Assembly (NCBI GenBank): GCA_913062865.1
Contig: CAJXWO010000031.1
Span: 1-33,980 of the forward strand
DNA length: 33,980 bases
Direction: 5' to 3'
DNA from: an uncultured Paracoccaceae bacterium
GTDB taxonomy: Bacteria; Pseudomonadota; Alphaproteobacteria; Rhodobacterales; Rhodobacteraceae
Shown here: one piece after another, positions 1 through 7,970 of the stretch
Layout of the letters: each line of letters opens with the position of its first letter
Numbering within the stretch: position 1 is the stretch's first letter
Made by a program: the position numbers and the translations under genes
The notes under the pieces: generated by a model
Database searches by the model: none
Told to the model about the DNA's origin: nothing
The model's input: only the letters and a program-made list of their open reading frames with translations

Positions 1-162
1 ATGCGCTTCGGCATCGGCATGAACACCGACCACACGCTCGAAGAGGTGGGCCAGCAGTTCAGCGTGACCCGCGAACGTATTCGCCAGATCGAAGCCAAGG
101 CGCTGCGCAAGCTCAAGCACCCGTCGCGGTCGCGCAAGCTGCGATCGTTCCTGGATCAGTAA
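1..162 (+). CDS. rpoD: RNA polymerase primary sigma factor RpoD, C-terminal end (partial)
   Basis: The frame is open from base 1 and gives the last 53 residues of a sigma-70 factor. It covers region 4, the helix-turn-helix that reads the -35 element and contacts RNA polymerase. The recognition helix shows the near-invariant stretch [10 protein letters not shown] (residues 22-31 of the fragment), followed by [19 protein letters not shown], the usual end of alphaproteobacterial RpoD. The stop is TAA at 160-162. Only the 3' end is in the window; the ATG at base 1 is an internal methionine, not a start. The next gene begins one base after this stop, so the two are probably co-transcribed. Identification as RpoD rather than an alternative sigma factor rests on the strongly conserved region 4.2 and is quite secure. 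Confidence 0.93.
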   Translation: MRFGIGMNTDHTLEEVGQQFSVTRERIRQIEAKALRKLKHPSRSRKLRSFLDQ

Positions 163-163
163 G

Positions 164-436
164 ATGTCGATCCTGTCCAGACTTTTCGGCGGCGGTGGCA
201 CGCCGCCCAAGCCCGAACCGGTCGAGCATGACGGGTTCCACATCTTCGTGGAGCCCATCGCAGAAGGCGGCCGCTGGCGCATCGGCGCGCGGATCGAAAA
301 AGAGATAGACGGCGAGGTGAAAGTTCACCAGATGATCCGTGCCGATACGATCGAGGACGAGGCCACCGCGCATGAGGCATCCCTGCGCAAGGCCAAGCAA
401 CTGATCGACCAGCAGGGCACGCGCATTTTCGACTGA
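164..436 (+). CDS. HlyU-family small protein
   Basis: A 90-residue protein starting one base after the rpoD stop. It begins with a Gly-rich amphipathic N-terminus (MSILSRLFGGGG) and continues into a compact domain with WRIGARIEKEIDGEV and HQMIRADT, which matches the HlyU family as I know it from Rhodobacteraceae. HlyU of Vibrio is a transcriptional activator of haemolysin, but the short alphaproteobacterial members share only this fold-size domain and have no clear DNA-binding motif here, so a regulatory role is not shown by the sequence. The close spacing to rpoD suggests transcription read-through from it. Family assignment is fairly confident; function is unknown. Confidence 0.75.
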   Translation: MSILSRLFGGGGTPPKPEPVEHDGFHIFVEPIAEGGRWRIGARIEKEIDGEVKVHQMIRADTIEDEATAHEASLRKAKQLIDQQGTRIFD

Positions 437-511
437 TCCCGTCTGGCGGAGTGCTGCGCCGTGTTGGGTGGCTGGGCTTCACATCCGCCGCGGTGTCTAT
501 AGGCTGCCGTC

Positions 512-922
512 ATGCACACGACCCTTGCCATTCCCACCCACGGTCCGGGGCTCTACGAGTTTACCCGCGAGGTGGCCGATTGGGCCGCGGGGCAGGGCGA
601 CGGGGTGCTGACGCTTTTCATCCGCCACACCTCGGCCAGCCTTGTGATCCAGGAAAACGCCGACCCTGAGGTGCGCACGGATCTGACTGCCTTTTTCCAT
701 CGTCTCGTGCCGCCCTCGGACGATCCGTCCATGGCCTATCTGACCCATACATACGAGGGTCCGGACGACATGCCGGCCCATATCAAGGCGGCGATGCTGC
801 CAACGTCCTTGCAGATACCGGTCATCGACGGGAGGCTCGCGCTGGGAACCTGGCAGGGAATTTACGTTTTCGAACATCGCCGCGCGTCACACCGGCGCCA
901 GGTGGTGGCGATGCTGCGATAG
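512..922 (+). CDS. YjbQ-family protein (UPF0047)
   Basis: A 136-residue protein of the YjbQ/UPF0047 family, which folds as a small trimer and has been linked to weak thiamine-phosphate synthase activity. The diagnostic motifs are visible: FIRHTSASLVIQENADP (residues 36-52), the central HTYEG segment with the conserved His, and the late LGTWQGIYVFEHR segment (residues 112-124). The length equals that of E. coli YjbQ. It starts at ATG 512 after a 75-base gap from the HlyU-like gene. The true cellular substrate of this family is not settled, so only the family name is given. Confidence 0.88.
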   Translation: MHTTLAIPTHGPGLYEFTREVADWAAGQGDGVLTLFIRHTSASLVIQENADPEVRTDLTAFFHRLVPPSDDPSMAYLTHTYEGPDDMPAHIKAAMLPTSLQIPVIDGRLALGTWQGIYVFEHRRASHRRQVVAMLR

Positions 923-1004
923 AACCAAGTCACCCCCGATCCGCCGCAAGATCTGGGGGTCGAAGAAGGCTCTACCCAAACTCTTGAGGCTGGCCTATAG
1001 TGGC

Positions 1005-1013
1005 TGTGGATAA
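1005..1013 (-). promoter_or_regulatory. Perfect DnaA-box 9-mer upstream of nrdR
   Basis: On the minus strand these bases read TTATCCACA, the consensus DnaA box. It lies 51 bases before the nrdR start, just downstream of a possible -10 element TATAGT (996-1001), so it would sit about at the transcription start. A single box can occur by chance (roughly one in four windows of this size on either strand), so binding is only a possibility. Confidence 0.35.
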
Positions 1014-1063
1014 TTGGGGGCAAACCCCATACCAGAGGCAGAGAAGAACAAGGGGGACGGCCC

Positions 1064-1552
1064 ATGCGCTGCCCGTTTTGCGGAAATATCGACACCCAGG
1101 TAAAAGACTCTCGACCCGCTGAGGATCACGTCTCCATCCGGCGCAGGCGCTTTTGCCCGGCCTGCGGGGGCCGGTTCACGACCTACGAGCGGGTGCAGCT
1201 GCGCGACCTGGTGGTCATCAAATCCAACGGCCGGCGCGAGGATTTCGACCGCGATAAGCTGGAGCGATCGATCCGCATCGCGTTGCAGAAACGGCCCATC
1301 GAGCCCGAGCGCGTGGAGCAGATGATCTCGGGCATCGTGCGGCGTCTGGAAAGCATGGGCGAGACCGATATTCCGTCCAAGACCATCGGTGAGATCGTGA
1401 TGGAGACCCTCGCCCGCATCGACACGGTGGCCTATGTCCGTTTCGCGAGCGTTTACAAGAACTTCCAGGCCGCGGATGATTTCGACAAATTCGTCAGCGA
1501 GCTGCGTCCCGAAGAGGTGGTCCTGCCCGGTGCCGACACGCCCAAGGAGTGA
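1064..1552 (+). CDS. nrdR: Transcriptional repressor NrdR
   Basis: A 162-residue NrdR, the zinc-ribbon/ATP-cone repressor of ribonucleotide reductase genes. The N-terminal zinc ribbon has its four ligands at C3, C6, C31 and C34 (MRCPFCG ... [15 protein letters not shown]). Residues about 49-139 form the ATP-cone that senses ATP/dATP ([17 protein letters not shown] is its start). The length is typical. The ATG at 1064 follows AAGGGGG at 1050-1056. The stop overlaps the ribD start, an arrangement common in Rhodobacteraceae where nrdR heads the rib/nusB cluster. A DnaA-box-like 9-mer lies just upstream. No clear NrdR-box pair was seen in the upstream gap. Confidence 0.96.
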   Translation: MRCPFCGNIDTQVKDSRPAEDHVSIRRRRFCPACGGRFTTYERVQLRDLVVIKSNGRREDFDRDKLERSIRIALQKRPIEPERVEQMISGIVRRLESMGETDIPSKTIGEIVMETLARIDTVAYVRFASVYKNFQAADDFDKFVSELRPEEVVLPGADTPKE

Positions 1553-2649
1553 TGTCTTCTGATGCGCGCTTCATGGCCCTGGCGCTTGGCCTGGGGCGGC
1601 GCGGGATGGGCCGTACCTGGCCCAACCCGGCTGTGGGCTGCGTCATCGTCAAGGGTGGGCGCATCCTGGGCCGCGGTTGGACCCAGCCCGGCGGCCGCCC
1701 CCATGCCGAAACCGTCGCCCTGGCCCAGGCCGGGGCCCATGCGGCCGGTGCGACCGCGTTCGTCACGCTGGAACCTTGTGCCCATCACGGCCAAACGCCC
1801 CCCTGCACCGACGCCTTGATCCGGGCGGGGATCGCGCGGGTCGTCACGCCCCTGACGGACAGCGACCCGCGAGTGAACGGCGAAGGCATCGCCCGCCTGC
1901 GCGCGGCCGGCATCGATGTCACGCTTGGTGTCATTGCCGAGCAAGCGGCCGAGGATCACGCGGGGTTCTTCCTGCGCGTGGCGCAGGGGCGACCCTTTCT
2001 GACTCTGAAACTGGCAAGCAGTTTCGACGGCCGGATCGCCACGGCCACTGGTGAAAGCCAATGGATCACCGGGCCCGACGCCCGCCGCCAGGTCCATGGC
2101 ATGCGGGCGCGTCACGACGCGGTGATGATCGGGGCGGGAACGGCGCGGGCGGACGATCCGATGCTCACCGTGCGCGACATGGGGCTGACACGGCAGCCGG
2201 TGCGCGTGGTGGTCTCGCGCAGGCTCGATCTGCCGCTCATGGGGCAACTGGCGCGCAGTGCGCGCGCGGTGCCGCTCTGGATCTGCCACGGGCCCGACGC
2301 GGATCCTGCCCTGGTCGAGGCGTGGCAGGGCCTTGGCGCGCGGCTTCTGGTCTGTCCGGTCGGGGGGGGCCAGATGGAGGCTGGCGGCGTGCTCAAGCGG
2401 TTGGGGGCCGAAGGGCTGACCCGCGTCTTCTGCGAAGGGGGCGGGGCTCTGGCCGCGTCGTTGCTGAATGCCGATGTGGTGGATCGTCTGGTGGGGTTCA
2501 CCGCCGGTGTCACGCTCGGGGCCGAAGGGCAGCCTTCGCTCGGGGCCATGGGCGTGGATCGCCTGGCCGAGGCACCGCGCTTTGCCCTTCGGTCAAGCCG
2601 CTCCATCGGCGTTGACGTGATGCACGAATGGGGTCGTGCAAGACGCTGA
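1552..2649 (+). CDS. ribD: Bifunctional riboflavin-biosynthesis deaminase/reductase RibD
   Basis: A 365-residue RibD that performs the second and third steps of riboflavin synthesis: deamination of the pyrimidine from GTP, then NADPH-dependent reduction of its ribose. The N-terminal deaminase half carries the zinc site HAE (residues 51-53) and PC..H.GQTPPC (75-85). The C-terminal reductase half contains LASSFDGRIATATGESQWITG and the later VFCEGGGALAASLL. The ATG at 1552 shares one base with the nrdR stop (TGATG); a GTG directly before it at 1549 could also serve and would overlap nrdR by 4 bases. The conserved N-terminus DARFMALAL argues against the later ATG at 1573. It is separated from the other rib genes by the minus-strand capsule cluster. 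Confidence 0.95.
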   Translation: MSSDARFMALALGLGRRGMGRTWPNPAVGCVIVKGGRILGRGWTQPGGRPHAETVALAQAGAHAAGATAFVTLEPCAHHGQTPPCTDALIRAGIARVVTPLTDSDPRVNGEGIARLRAAGIDVTLGVIAEQAAEDHAGFFLRVAQGRPFLTLKLASSFDGRIATATGESQWITGPDARRQVHGMRARHDAVMIGAGTARADDPMLTVRDMGLTRQPVRVVVSRRLDLPLMGQLARSARAVPLWICHGPDADPALVEAWQGLGARLLVCPVGGGQMEAGGVLKRLGAEGLTRVFCEGGGALAASLLNADVVDRLVGFTAGVTLGAEGQPSLGAMGVDRLAEAPRFALRSSRSIGVDVMHEWGRARR

Positions 2650-2658
2650 AAAGACGCC

Positions 2659-3042
2659 TTATCTCCAGATCCAGGATTGGCTGGCAAAGAGGCCTTGCAG
2701 CTTTGACAACACCCGGTAGCCCGGGCCCGCCTGCGGCAGTAGATCGTCCTGAAGACGGTCGACGATGACTTCGACCGGGCAGGGCTGGCCGGTGACGGGA
2801 TCTTGGTAGCGCGGGTAGTCGATCAGCGTTGCATGGACCAGCGACAACAACCCGACCCCTCCGCCGCGCCGTGCGGGCACGCGGCCGAGGTCCCGGGTCA
2901 GGCCCCAGCCCGCGTAGAACGGCGCGCCTAGCGTGGTGACGGGCACGCCGCGCAGCAGCGCCTCGAAGCCCAGAAGCGAGGTCATGGTCCAGACCTCCTG
3001 CACGTCGTCCAACAGGGCGATGGGATCGGTGCGGGTCAGCAC
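2659..3042 (-). pseudogene. kpsC: KpsC C-terminal remnant after in-frame amber codon
   Basis: These 127 codons continue the kpsC frame directly after an in-frame TAG at 3043-3045. They encode the end of the second transferase module: VWTMTSLLGFEALLRG, then APFYAGWGLTRD and DYPRYQDP, which mirror YTVSSQLGFEAIL, GPFYAGWGLSHD and LYPTWYDP in the first module. The stretch shows no frameshift and no decay, so the break is recent, a sequencing artefact, or suppressed. The codon right after TAG is GTG, which could in principle restart translation, but no Shine-Dalgarno sequence is evident. Without this piece the second module lacks its conserved sugar-nucleotide-binding end. The gene is convergent with ribD, whose stop is 9 bases away. 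Confidence 0.8.
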
Positions 3043-4677
3043 CTAGTCGGCGATCTGGTCGGCATCGGGGACGGCTCCGCTGCGCAGGCCGGCCTCCACG
3101 TCCGGGTGGGGCTTGTAGAGGATCACCGCGTCGGGCCGGGCCGCGCGGGCCGCGCTCAGGAGGCCCAGATTGGTGGCCACGTCGCCCGCGCCCTTGCGGA
3201 TCGACGCGTCATCCTCCACCTGGCCCACGACCAGAACGCGGTGCCCGTCGGGCAGGTCGGGCTGCGCACCGCCGAGATTGTATTTCGACAGCCTGCCGTG
3301 GGTCAGGGCCCGCTGCAGCGCGCGCGCCCGCAGCGCCTGATCGGGGCGCAGGTTGCGCCGGGCGTGGATCAGCGTCTCGAGCCCGCTTGGCCGGGTCGGG
3401 TCGTAGTAGATGCCCTCCGGGTGCAGCACCAGCGACAGGGGCGGGACGAGTTCGGCGCCGAGGCCCCGAGAGCGCAGGAACCCGTCTTCGACCCGTGCGA
3501 TGCCCAGGGCTTCAGGCGGCAAGGCTGCGGCCCAGCCCATGACGGGGCGTCCCAGACGCTGGGCCAGCGCCGCTGCGGCCTCGGGTGGATCAGCAAAGCG
3601 CATGCGCGTCTCGCGTCCGAACACGCGCTGGAAGACTGCGCGCTTCCACAGGCGGATGCCGGTGCCCACCCAGCCGTGGCGATCCTCGCGCCAGGCGCGG
3701 GCGCGCGCTTCGAGCGTGGCCAGCACGGTTTCGATCTCGCACAGTCGGTCGCGGTAGGGGTCGTACCATGTCGGGTAGAGGATCAGCGCCGCGGCGACGA
3801 GTTGCGCTGCGGTCAGCTTGCGGCCCCGGCGGGGCAGGTCGAAACGGTCATGGCTGAGGCCCCAACCGGCATAGAAGGGACCGCCGAAGACATGGGGTTC
3901 GTGTCCCGCAAGGATGGCCTCGAACCCCAGCTGGGAGGACACGGTATAGACCGCAACTGCGCCCTCAAGCAGGTCCCAGGGCGAGGCGGGCGCGTCGAAG
4001 AGCTGCGCACCCTCGGGCAGGTCCTTGGCCATGAGGTGGCCGGGCCGATGGCCCTGGGCCGTCTCGGGATGGGTCTTGACCACGATCCGCGCGCCGGGAT
4101 GGGCCAGACGGGCCTCGGTTAGCATGTCGCGAAAGGTGGCGGCATCGGCCCCGCTTGCTGTCAGGCTCGCGTCACCCCGGGTCTGGTCGACGATCAGCAC
4201 ATAGCCCGGTTCGGGCACGGGCAGGGCCGGGTCCACGGCGGCATATTTGGTCAAGTGATGGGCCCGCAGCCGGGCAATGACGCCGCGCGCCCGATCCAGA
4301 AGCGCCGTGTCGTCAAGAGCCTCGCGGGCCAGCAGCGTCTCAAGCTCCGACGGGCCGCGCGGGTCGAAATGCAGGCCCTCGCGGTCGATCAGCAGACCAA
4401 GGGGAGGTTCTCCGGACCGGCCGGGTCTGAGCGATCGCAGAAACGCATCCTCGACCCGGATCAGGGGGGCGTCGTGGCGGGCGGCCATGGTTTCGCCCCG
4501 CCAGGCTGTGGGGCTTTGACCCCAGACCAGCACGGCGTCTTCCGGACCCGGGCGGCCCGGGCGGAGGTCGTGGCCGGACAGCGCGAGGATCCGCCTCAGG
4601 CGGCGGTTCAGGAAAAAGCCGCCGTTGAAGGCGCGTACCCGACGCCGGGCGGGGGCTCCGGCGCTGGCCTCTGCCAT
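3043..4677 (-). CDS. kpsC: Capsule Kdo-transferase KpsC, truncated by amber stop
   Basis: A 544-residue protein from ATG 4677 to TAG 3043-3045. KpsC is a cytoplasmic dual beta-Kdo transferase that builds the poly-Kdo linker on phosphatidylglycerol for ABC-exported capsules. The first module (about 1-325) has IRVEDAFLRS, DQTRGDASL, VKTHPE and YTVSSQLGFEA...FYAGWGL. The second (about 340 on) has RVEDGFLRSRGLG, VVGQVEDDAS and LYKPHPDVE, but is cut before its matching TSLLGFEA...FYAGWGL segment, which lies in frame downstream. Joined through the stop, the protein would be 672 residues, the usual KpsC size. It starts 4 bases after the OPX gene stop, so it is the last gene of kpsS-OPX-kpsC. Whether it is functional as truncated is doubtful. 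Confidence 0.9.
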   Translation of the reverse strand: MAEASAGAPARRRVRAFNGGFFLNRRLRRILALSGHDLRPGRPGPEDAVLVWGQSPTAWRGETMAARHDAPLIRVEDAFLRSLRPGRSGEPPLGLLIDREGLHFDPRGPSELETLLAREALDDTALLDRARGVIARLRAHHLTKYAAVDPALPVPEPGYVLIVDQTRGDASLTASGADAATFRDMLTEARLAHPGARIVVKTHPETAQGHRPGHLMAKDLPEGAQLFDAPASPWDLLEGAVAVYTVSSQLGFEAILAGHEPHVFGGPFYAGWGLSHDRFDLPRRGRKLTAAQLVAAALILYPTWYDPYRDRLCEIETVLATLEARARAWREDRHGWVGTGIRLWKRAVFQRVFGRETRMRFADPPEAAAALAQRLGRPVMGWAAALPPEALGIARVEDGFLRSRGLGAELVPPLSLVLHPEGIYYDPTRPSGLETLIHARRNLRPDQALRARALQRALTHGRLSKYNLGGAQPDLPDGHRVLVVGQVEDDASIRKGAGDVATNLGLLSAARAARPDAVILYKPHPDVEAGLRSGAVPDADQIAD

Positions 4678-4681
4678 GGGC

Positions 4682-5842
4682 CTACTCGCCCCCGGACAGT
4701 CCGGTGGTCAATCCGGTCGCGGTCGAGGCGACATTGCTCACCGATCCGAGCGTTCCTGTGACGGCCGCGATGGTCTTGTTCCACTGGGTAAACGGCGCCT
4801 CGGTCACATAGAGCGTGTCGCCATCGCGAATGGCGAAATCGCGGGCCTCGAACATACCCGTGGGCTTGGTGAGGTCCAGCACGTAGACGAAACGTTGTGC
4901 GCCCACGAGATCGTTGCGGCCCAGCACGTTATGGGCGATCGCCTCGGGTTCATTGCGGAACACGAAAACGCCCGTGGGATCCGCCGCGCTGGCCAGGAGG
5001 CCGCCCACCGTGGCGATGGCTTCGATCGCGGAAAGGGTCTGCGTCTCAAAGGGCACGCGGGCCTGCTGGCCTGTCGCCCCCAAAGCGGTGAAGGCGCGCG
5101 TGTCGGCTTCGACCAGGATGCGGTCGCCCGCGCGCAGGGCGATGTCGAGATCGGGATAGTCGTAGATGTCCTGGAACCAGACCTTGCCCTGGTGTTCTCC
5201 GCGAATGATCGTGATCTGAGCGATCTCGGGTTGCACGGCGATACCGCCCGCCTGCGCCAGCATGGCCGACAGGGTGCGGATCGGGCGTTCGATCGGGTAG
5301 ACCCCCTGGCCACCGACGGCACCAACCACGGACACGGTCGATCCGTCTCCGGCAAGGCGGCGCACCTCGACCTGGGGGTCGGGCGTCTGTTCCTCGAGCC
5401 GTGTGGTGATGATCCTGCGGATCGCCTCGGGCGTGTTGCCCGCAGCCCGGATCCGGCCTGCATAGGGCACGAAGATAAAGCCCGCGCCATCGACCTGGAT
5501 TTCTTCGAGCTGGGTGGCGTTCACGCCTTCGCCCACCAGAAGCCCGTAATCGACATTCTCCCAGATCGTCAGGCCAAGGATGTCGCCGGGGCGGATCGTG
5601 TCGGAGCCCAGCACGTTTGCCTCGAGGAACGCCTGGGAAAACCCGAAGGAGGGCACCAGAGACGTGGCCCGTGTCACCCGGTCGTTGACCGCGACAACGA
5701 ATGCATCGCCGGACCTCTGGACGGACCCTTCGAAGATTTCACGCTTGTTGGGGCCCGTTCGCGGCAAGCCACAGGACGCGACCATCGCCACGGCCGCGGT
5801 CAGCGCAAGCGCCTTTGCCCAGCGGGACTGGAAACTTTTCAC
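4682..5842 (-). CDS. Outer-membrane polysaccharide export lipoprotein (OPX/Wza-like)
   Basis: A 386-residue outer-membrane polysaccharide export protein. The N-terminus is a lipoprotein signal with lipobox VASC (C24 would be acylated). A PES-type domain follows at about residues 76-165 (SDTIRPGDILGLTIWENVD ... FVPYAGRIRAAGNTPEAI ... TPDPQVEV), then SLBB-like repeats (SVVGAVGGQGVYPI, about 171-250, and the later ETQTLSAIEAIATVGGL). The size is like Wza rather than the longer KpsD. It starts at GTG 5842 with AGGAG about 9 bases upstream. It would form the capsule exit channel in the outer membrane. kpsS lies upstream and kpsC 4 bases downstream; ABC transporter and KpsE-like genes are not in the window. 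Confidence 0.88.
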   Translation of the reverse strand: MKSFQSRWAKALALTAAVAMVASCGLPRTGPNKREIFEGSVQRSGDAFVVAVNDRVTRATSLVPSFGFSQAFLEANVLGSDTIRPGDILGLTIWENVDYGLLVGEGVNATQLEEIQVDGAGFIFVPYAGRIRAAGNTPEAIRRIITTRLEEQTPDPQVEVRRLAGDGSTVSVVGAVGGQGVYPIERPIRTLSAMLAQAGGIAVQPEIAQITIIRGEHQGKVWFQDIYDYPDLDIALRAGDRILVEADTRAFTALGATGQQARVPFETQTLSAIEAIATVGGLLASAADPTGVFVFRNEPEAIAHNVLGRNDLVGAQRFVYVLDLTKPTGMFEARDFAIRDGDTLYVTEAPFTQWNKTIAAVTGTLGSVSNVASTATGLTTGLSGGE

Positions 5843-5870
5843 TGCTCGGTCTCCTGGACCTGTTTTTGTC

Positions 5871-5896
5871 TGCCTCGGTCTTTTTTTGCCAAGGCA
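5871..5896 (-). promoter_or_regulatory. Stem-loop in the kpsS-OPX gap
   Basis: TGCCTCGG (5871-5878) and CCAAGGCA (5889-5896) can form an 8-pair stem (one G-U) around a 10-base loop. On the coding (minus) strand the loop contains A7. It sits 30-55 bases before the OPX start and has no T-run after the stem, so it is not a clear terminator; it may be an mRNA-processing or stability hairpin between kpsS and the OPX gene. Confidence 0.3.
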
Positions 5897-5938
5897 GCGG
5901 AATCCAACGCAAAACGCCAGCGTTTGGGTGGGGTCTGC

Positions 5939-7207
5939 TCAGGTCACCACGCGCAACTGTTGCCGCGGGGCCGCTGTGCCGCTGCGCAGGGCATCGTAGG
6001 GGTCGTCGGGGGACAGCATCATGTCGACCACCTGGCGCAACAACTGACGGCGTCCACGGGCCGAATAGAACCCGCCCGGAAGTTGCGAAGTTTCAAGAAG
6101 ATACCGACGATAATCCTTGTAGGCGCGGTTGTCCGGACGGGTCGCACCGGCAAAGAAGTCGGCCAGCGGCTGGGTCGAGACGAACTCGGGCTTGTCATAG
6201 ACCGCGCGCCCGAAAACCTTGAGCGGGATGCCGCGCCAAAGCACCTGCTGGCCTGCGGTGGAATTGACCGTCACGGCGCTGCGCGCGTCGTTCAGAAGCT
6301 GGGCCAGCTTGCCGCCGCGGACGTAGTGGACCCGGTCGGCCACGCCATGATCGCGCGCGGCCTGGCGCACGGGAACGCGACCATCCTCGAGCGGATGGGC
6401 CTTGATCACGAGGTGATGGTGCCCCGGTGCCCCGGTGGCAAAGCCCCGGATCACCGAGTCGATGAACTCCACCATGCTGTCGAAGGGCGAATGTTCGCGG
6501 AAAGACGCATCATGTTCCAGCTGCAACAGCGTGAGATGATAGGGAAAACCGCCCTGACGGATGCGCAGTGTGGCCCAGGCGCGCTCCAGCGCGATGGCCG
6601 GCATCAGCACCAGGCGTCGCAGGTACAAAATGAATTCGCGGGTCACGGTGATGTCGCGGTGACTGCGGAAATTCCGGTAGTCGCCGTTCCGGAACATCAC
6701 GAACCAGTGGTACAGGGCACCGTAGAAGATGTGCTGGCGCATGTCGCCCCAATGGGCAGGGGGCAGTGGTGCCTCCATGTCCGACAGCTTCAGCGCCTCC
6801 TGCATGTCTTCGACGCTCATGTCCATAAGGCGCGAATGGCCGTTGGTGCCGCCGCGCTCGTAGGTGACCCAATAGGGGCGCAGATATCCCTCTTCGAAAA
6901 CGTGGACGGTCACGTCCATGTCGCGTGCGACCGCGATGGCCTCGGCGTGGATCGTGCGCGTGTCGCCGTAGAGCACCAGGTCTGTCACGCTCTTTTCGCT
7001 GACCAGCCCGCGAAGCGTTTCGGGCCAATCCTCGGCCCGGCCGCGGAAGGGGATGTAGCTTTTGGGATGGAACCAGAAGGCACGGTCGCCCGCGTTGAAC
7101 CCAACGCGCCAGACCTCGGCACCCGCGCGGCGCAGCATCTTGCCCAGCCCGTTGAAGAACGGGCCGTGGGGGCCTTGCAGGAACAGAAATACGCGCGGGT
7201 CTGCCAT
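5939..7207 (-). CDS. kpsS: Capsule Kdo-transferase KpsS
   Basis: A 422-residue KpsS, the cytoplasmic transferase that adds the first beta-Kdo to phosphatidylglycerol when capsule is primed; KpsC then extends it. The N-terminus MADPRVFLFLQGPHGPFFNGLG is the family signature. Other conserved parts are VLYGDTRTIHAEAI, VFEEGYLRPYWVT, the loop VIKAHPLEDGR, and VTVNSTAGQQVLWRGIPLKVFG near the C-terminus, which parallels the KpsC nucleotide-binding motif. The frame is open 23 codons further upstream, but the ATG at 7207 matches the family start. It is the first gene of kpsS-OPX-kpsC on the minus strand and is divergent from ribE. The upstream gap of 175 bases should hold both promoters. Confidence 0.92.
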   Translation of the reverse strand: MADPRVFLFLQGPHGPFFNGLGKMLRRAGAEVWRVGFNAGDRAFWFHPKSYIPFRGRAEDWPETLRGLVSEKSVTDLVLYGDTRTIHAEAIAVARDMDVTVHVFEEGYLRPYWVTYERGGTNGHSRLMDMSVEDMQEALKLSDMEAPLPPAHWGDMRQHIFYGALYHWFVMFRNGDYRNFRSHRDITVTREFILYLRRLVLMPAIALERAWATLRIRQGGFPYHLTLLQLEHDASFREHSPFDSMVEFIDSVIRGFATGAPGHHHLVIKAHPLEDGRVPVRQAARDHGVADRVHYVRGGKLAQLLNDARSAVTVNSTAGQQVLWRGIPLKVFGRAVYDKPEFVSTQPLADFFAGATRPDNRAYKDYRRYLLETSQLPGGFYSARGRRQLLRQVVDMMLSPDDPYDALRSGTAAPRQQLRVVT

Positions 7208-7382
7208 GCCTGTGCTCGTGCGCCCGGGACGGGCGGGGTCTGTGTTTCTTTTGGTTGGCAAGCTTCTATCCCGCAATCCTGCCCAAAATAAGGCTTAAGT
7301 GACGCGATCCTTCCCCGTCAGGCGGCTTGCCTTGGTCCCGGCCCCGCGATACCTGCGAAGAAACACCCAAGGGAGCGGCCCC

Positions 7383-7970
7383 ATGTTCACAGGCATCGTC
7401 ACCGATATCGGCACCATCCGCCAGGTCGAGCAGCGCGGCGATCTGCGGGCGCGCATTGCCACGGGCTACGACACGGGTCGCATCGACATCGGCGCCTCCA
7501 TTGCCTGTGACGGGGTGTGCCTGACCGTGGTGGCACTCGGCGCTGACTGGTTCGACGTGGATGTGAGCGCCGAGACGGTGTCGAAGACCAACCTGACCAC
7601 CTGGGCCGTGGGCAAGCGGCTAAACCTCGAACGCGCGCTCAGGCTCGGGGACGAGTTGGGCGGGCATATCGTGTCGGGCCATGTGGATGGCGTGGCCGAG
7701 ATCGTGGGCATGGGTGATGAGGGCGACAGCACCCGCGTGACCCTGCGCGCGCCCGAGGCGCTGGCGAAATTCATCGCGCCCAAGGGGTCGGTGGCGTTGA
7801 ACGGTACGTCGCTCACGGTGAACGAGGTCGATGGCTGCGATTTCGGCATCAACTTCATCCCCCACACCAAGACCGTCACCACCTGGGGCGATGCGGCTGT
7901 GGGTGATCCGGTGAACCTCGAGATCGACACGCTGGCGCGCTACGTGGCGCGACTGCGCGAATGGGGCTGA
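7383..7970 (+). CDS. ribE: Riboflavin synthase (alpha chain)
   Basis: A 195-residue riboflavin synthase, which converts two 6,7-dimethyl-8-ribityllumazine molecules to riboflavin and a pyrimidine that is recycled by RibH. The family start MFTGIVTDIGTI is at ATG 7383, with AAGGGAG at 7369-7375. The frame runs open upstream to 7299 but that part is not conserved-looking. Two lumazine-binding repeats are visible: residues 1-95 (IGASIACDGVCLTVV) and 96-195 (GHIVSGHVDGVAEI ... VALNGTSLTVNEVDG). No FMN riboswitch (RFN element) is recognisable in the upstream gap. Some annotators call this gene ribC. The downstream methyltransferase overlaps it by 10 bases. Confidence 0.95.
   Translation: MFTGIVTDIGTIRQVEQRGDLRARIATGYDTGRIDIGASIACDGVCLTVVALGADWFDVDVSAETVSKTNLTTWAVGKRLNLERALRLGDELGGHIVSGHVDGVAEIVGMGDEGDSTRVTLRAPEALAKFIAPKGSVALNGTSLTVNEVDGCDFGINFIPHTKTVTTWGDAAVGDPVNLEIDTLARYVARLREWG

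Noticed and set aside
2659..4677. Programmed frameshift in kpsC
   Set aside because: Both parts are in the same frame and separated only by a TAG codon, so it is a nonsense codon, not a frameshift.
4625..7291. Very long plus-strand open frame (888 codons) through the capsule region
   Set aside because: It is antisense to the recognisable OPX and kpsS genes, has no family-like motifs and reflects high-GC stop-codon scarcity.
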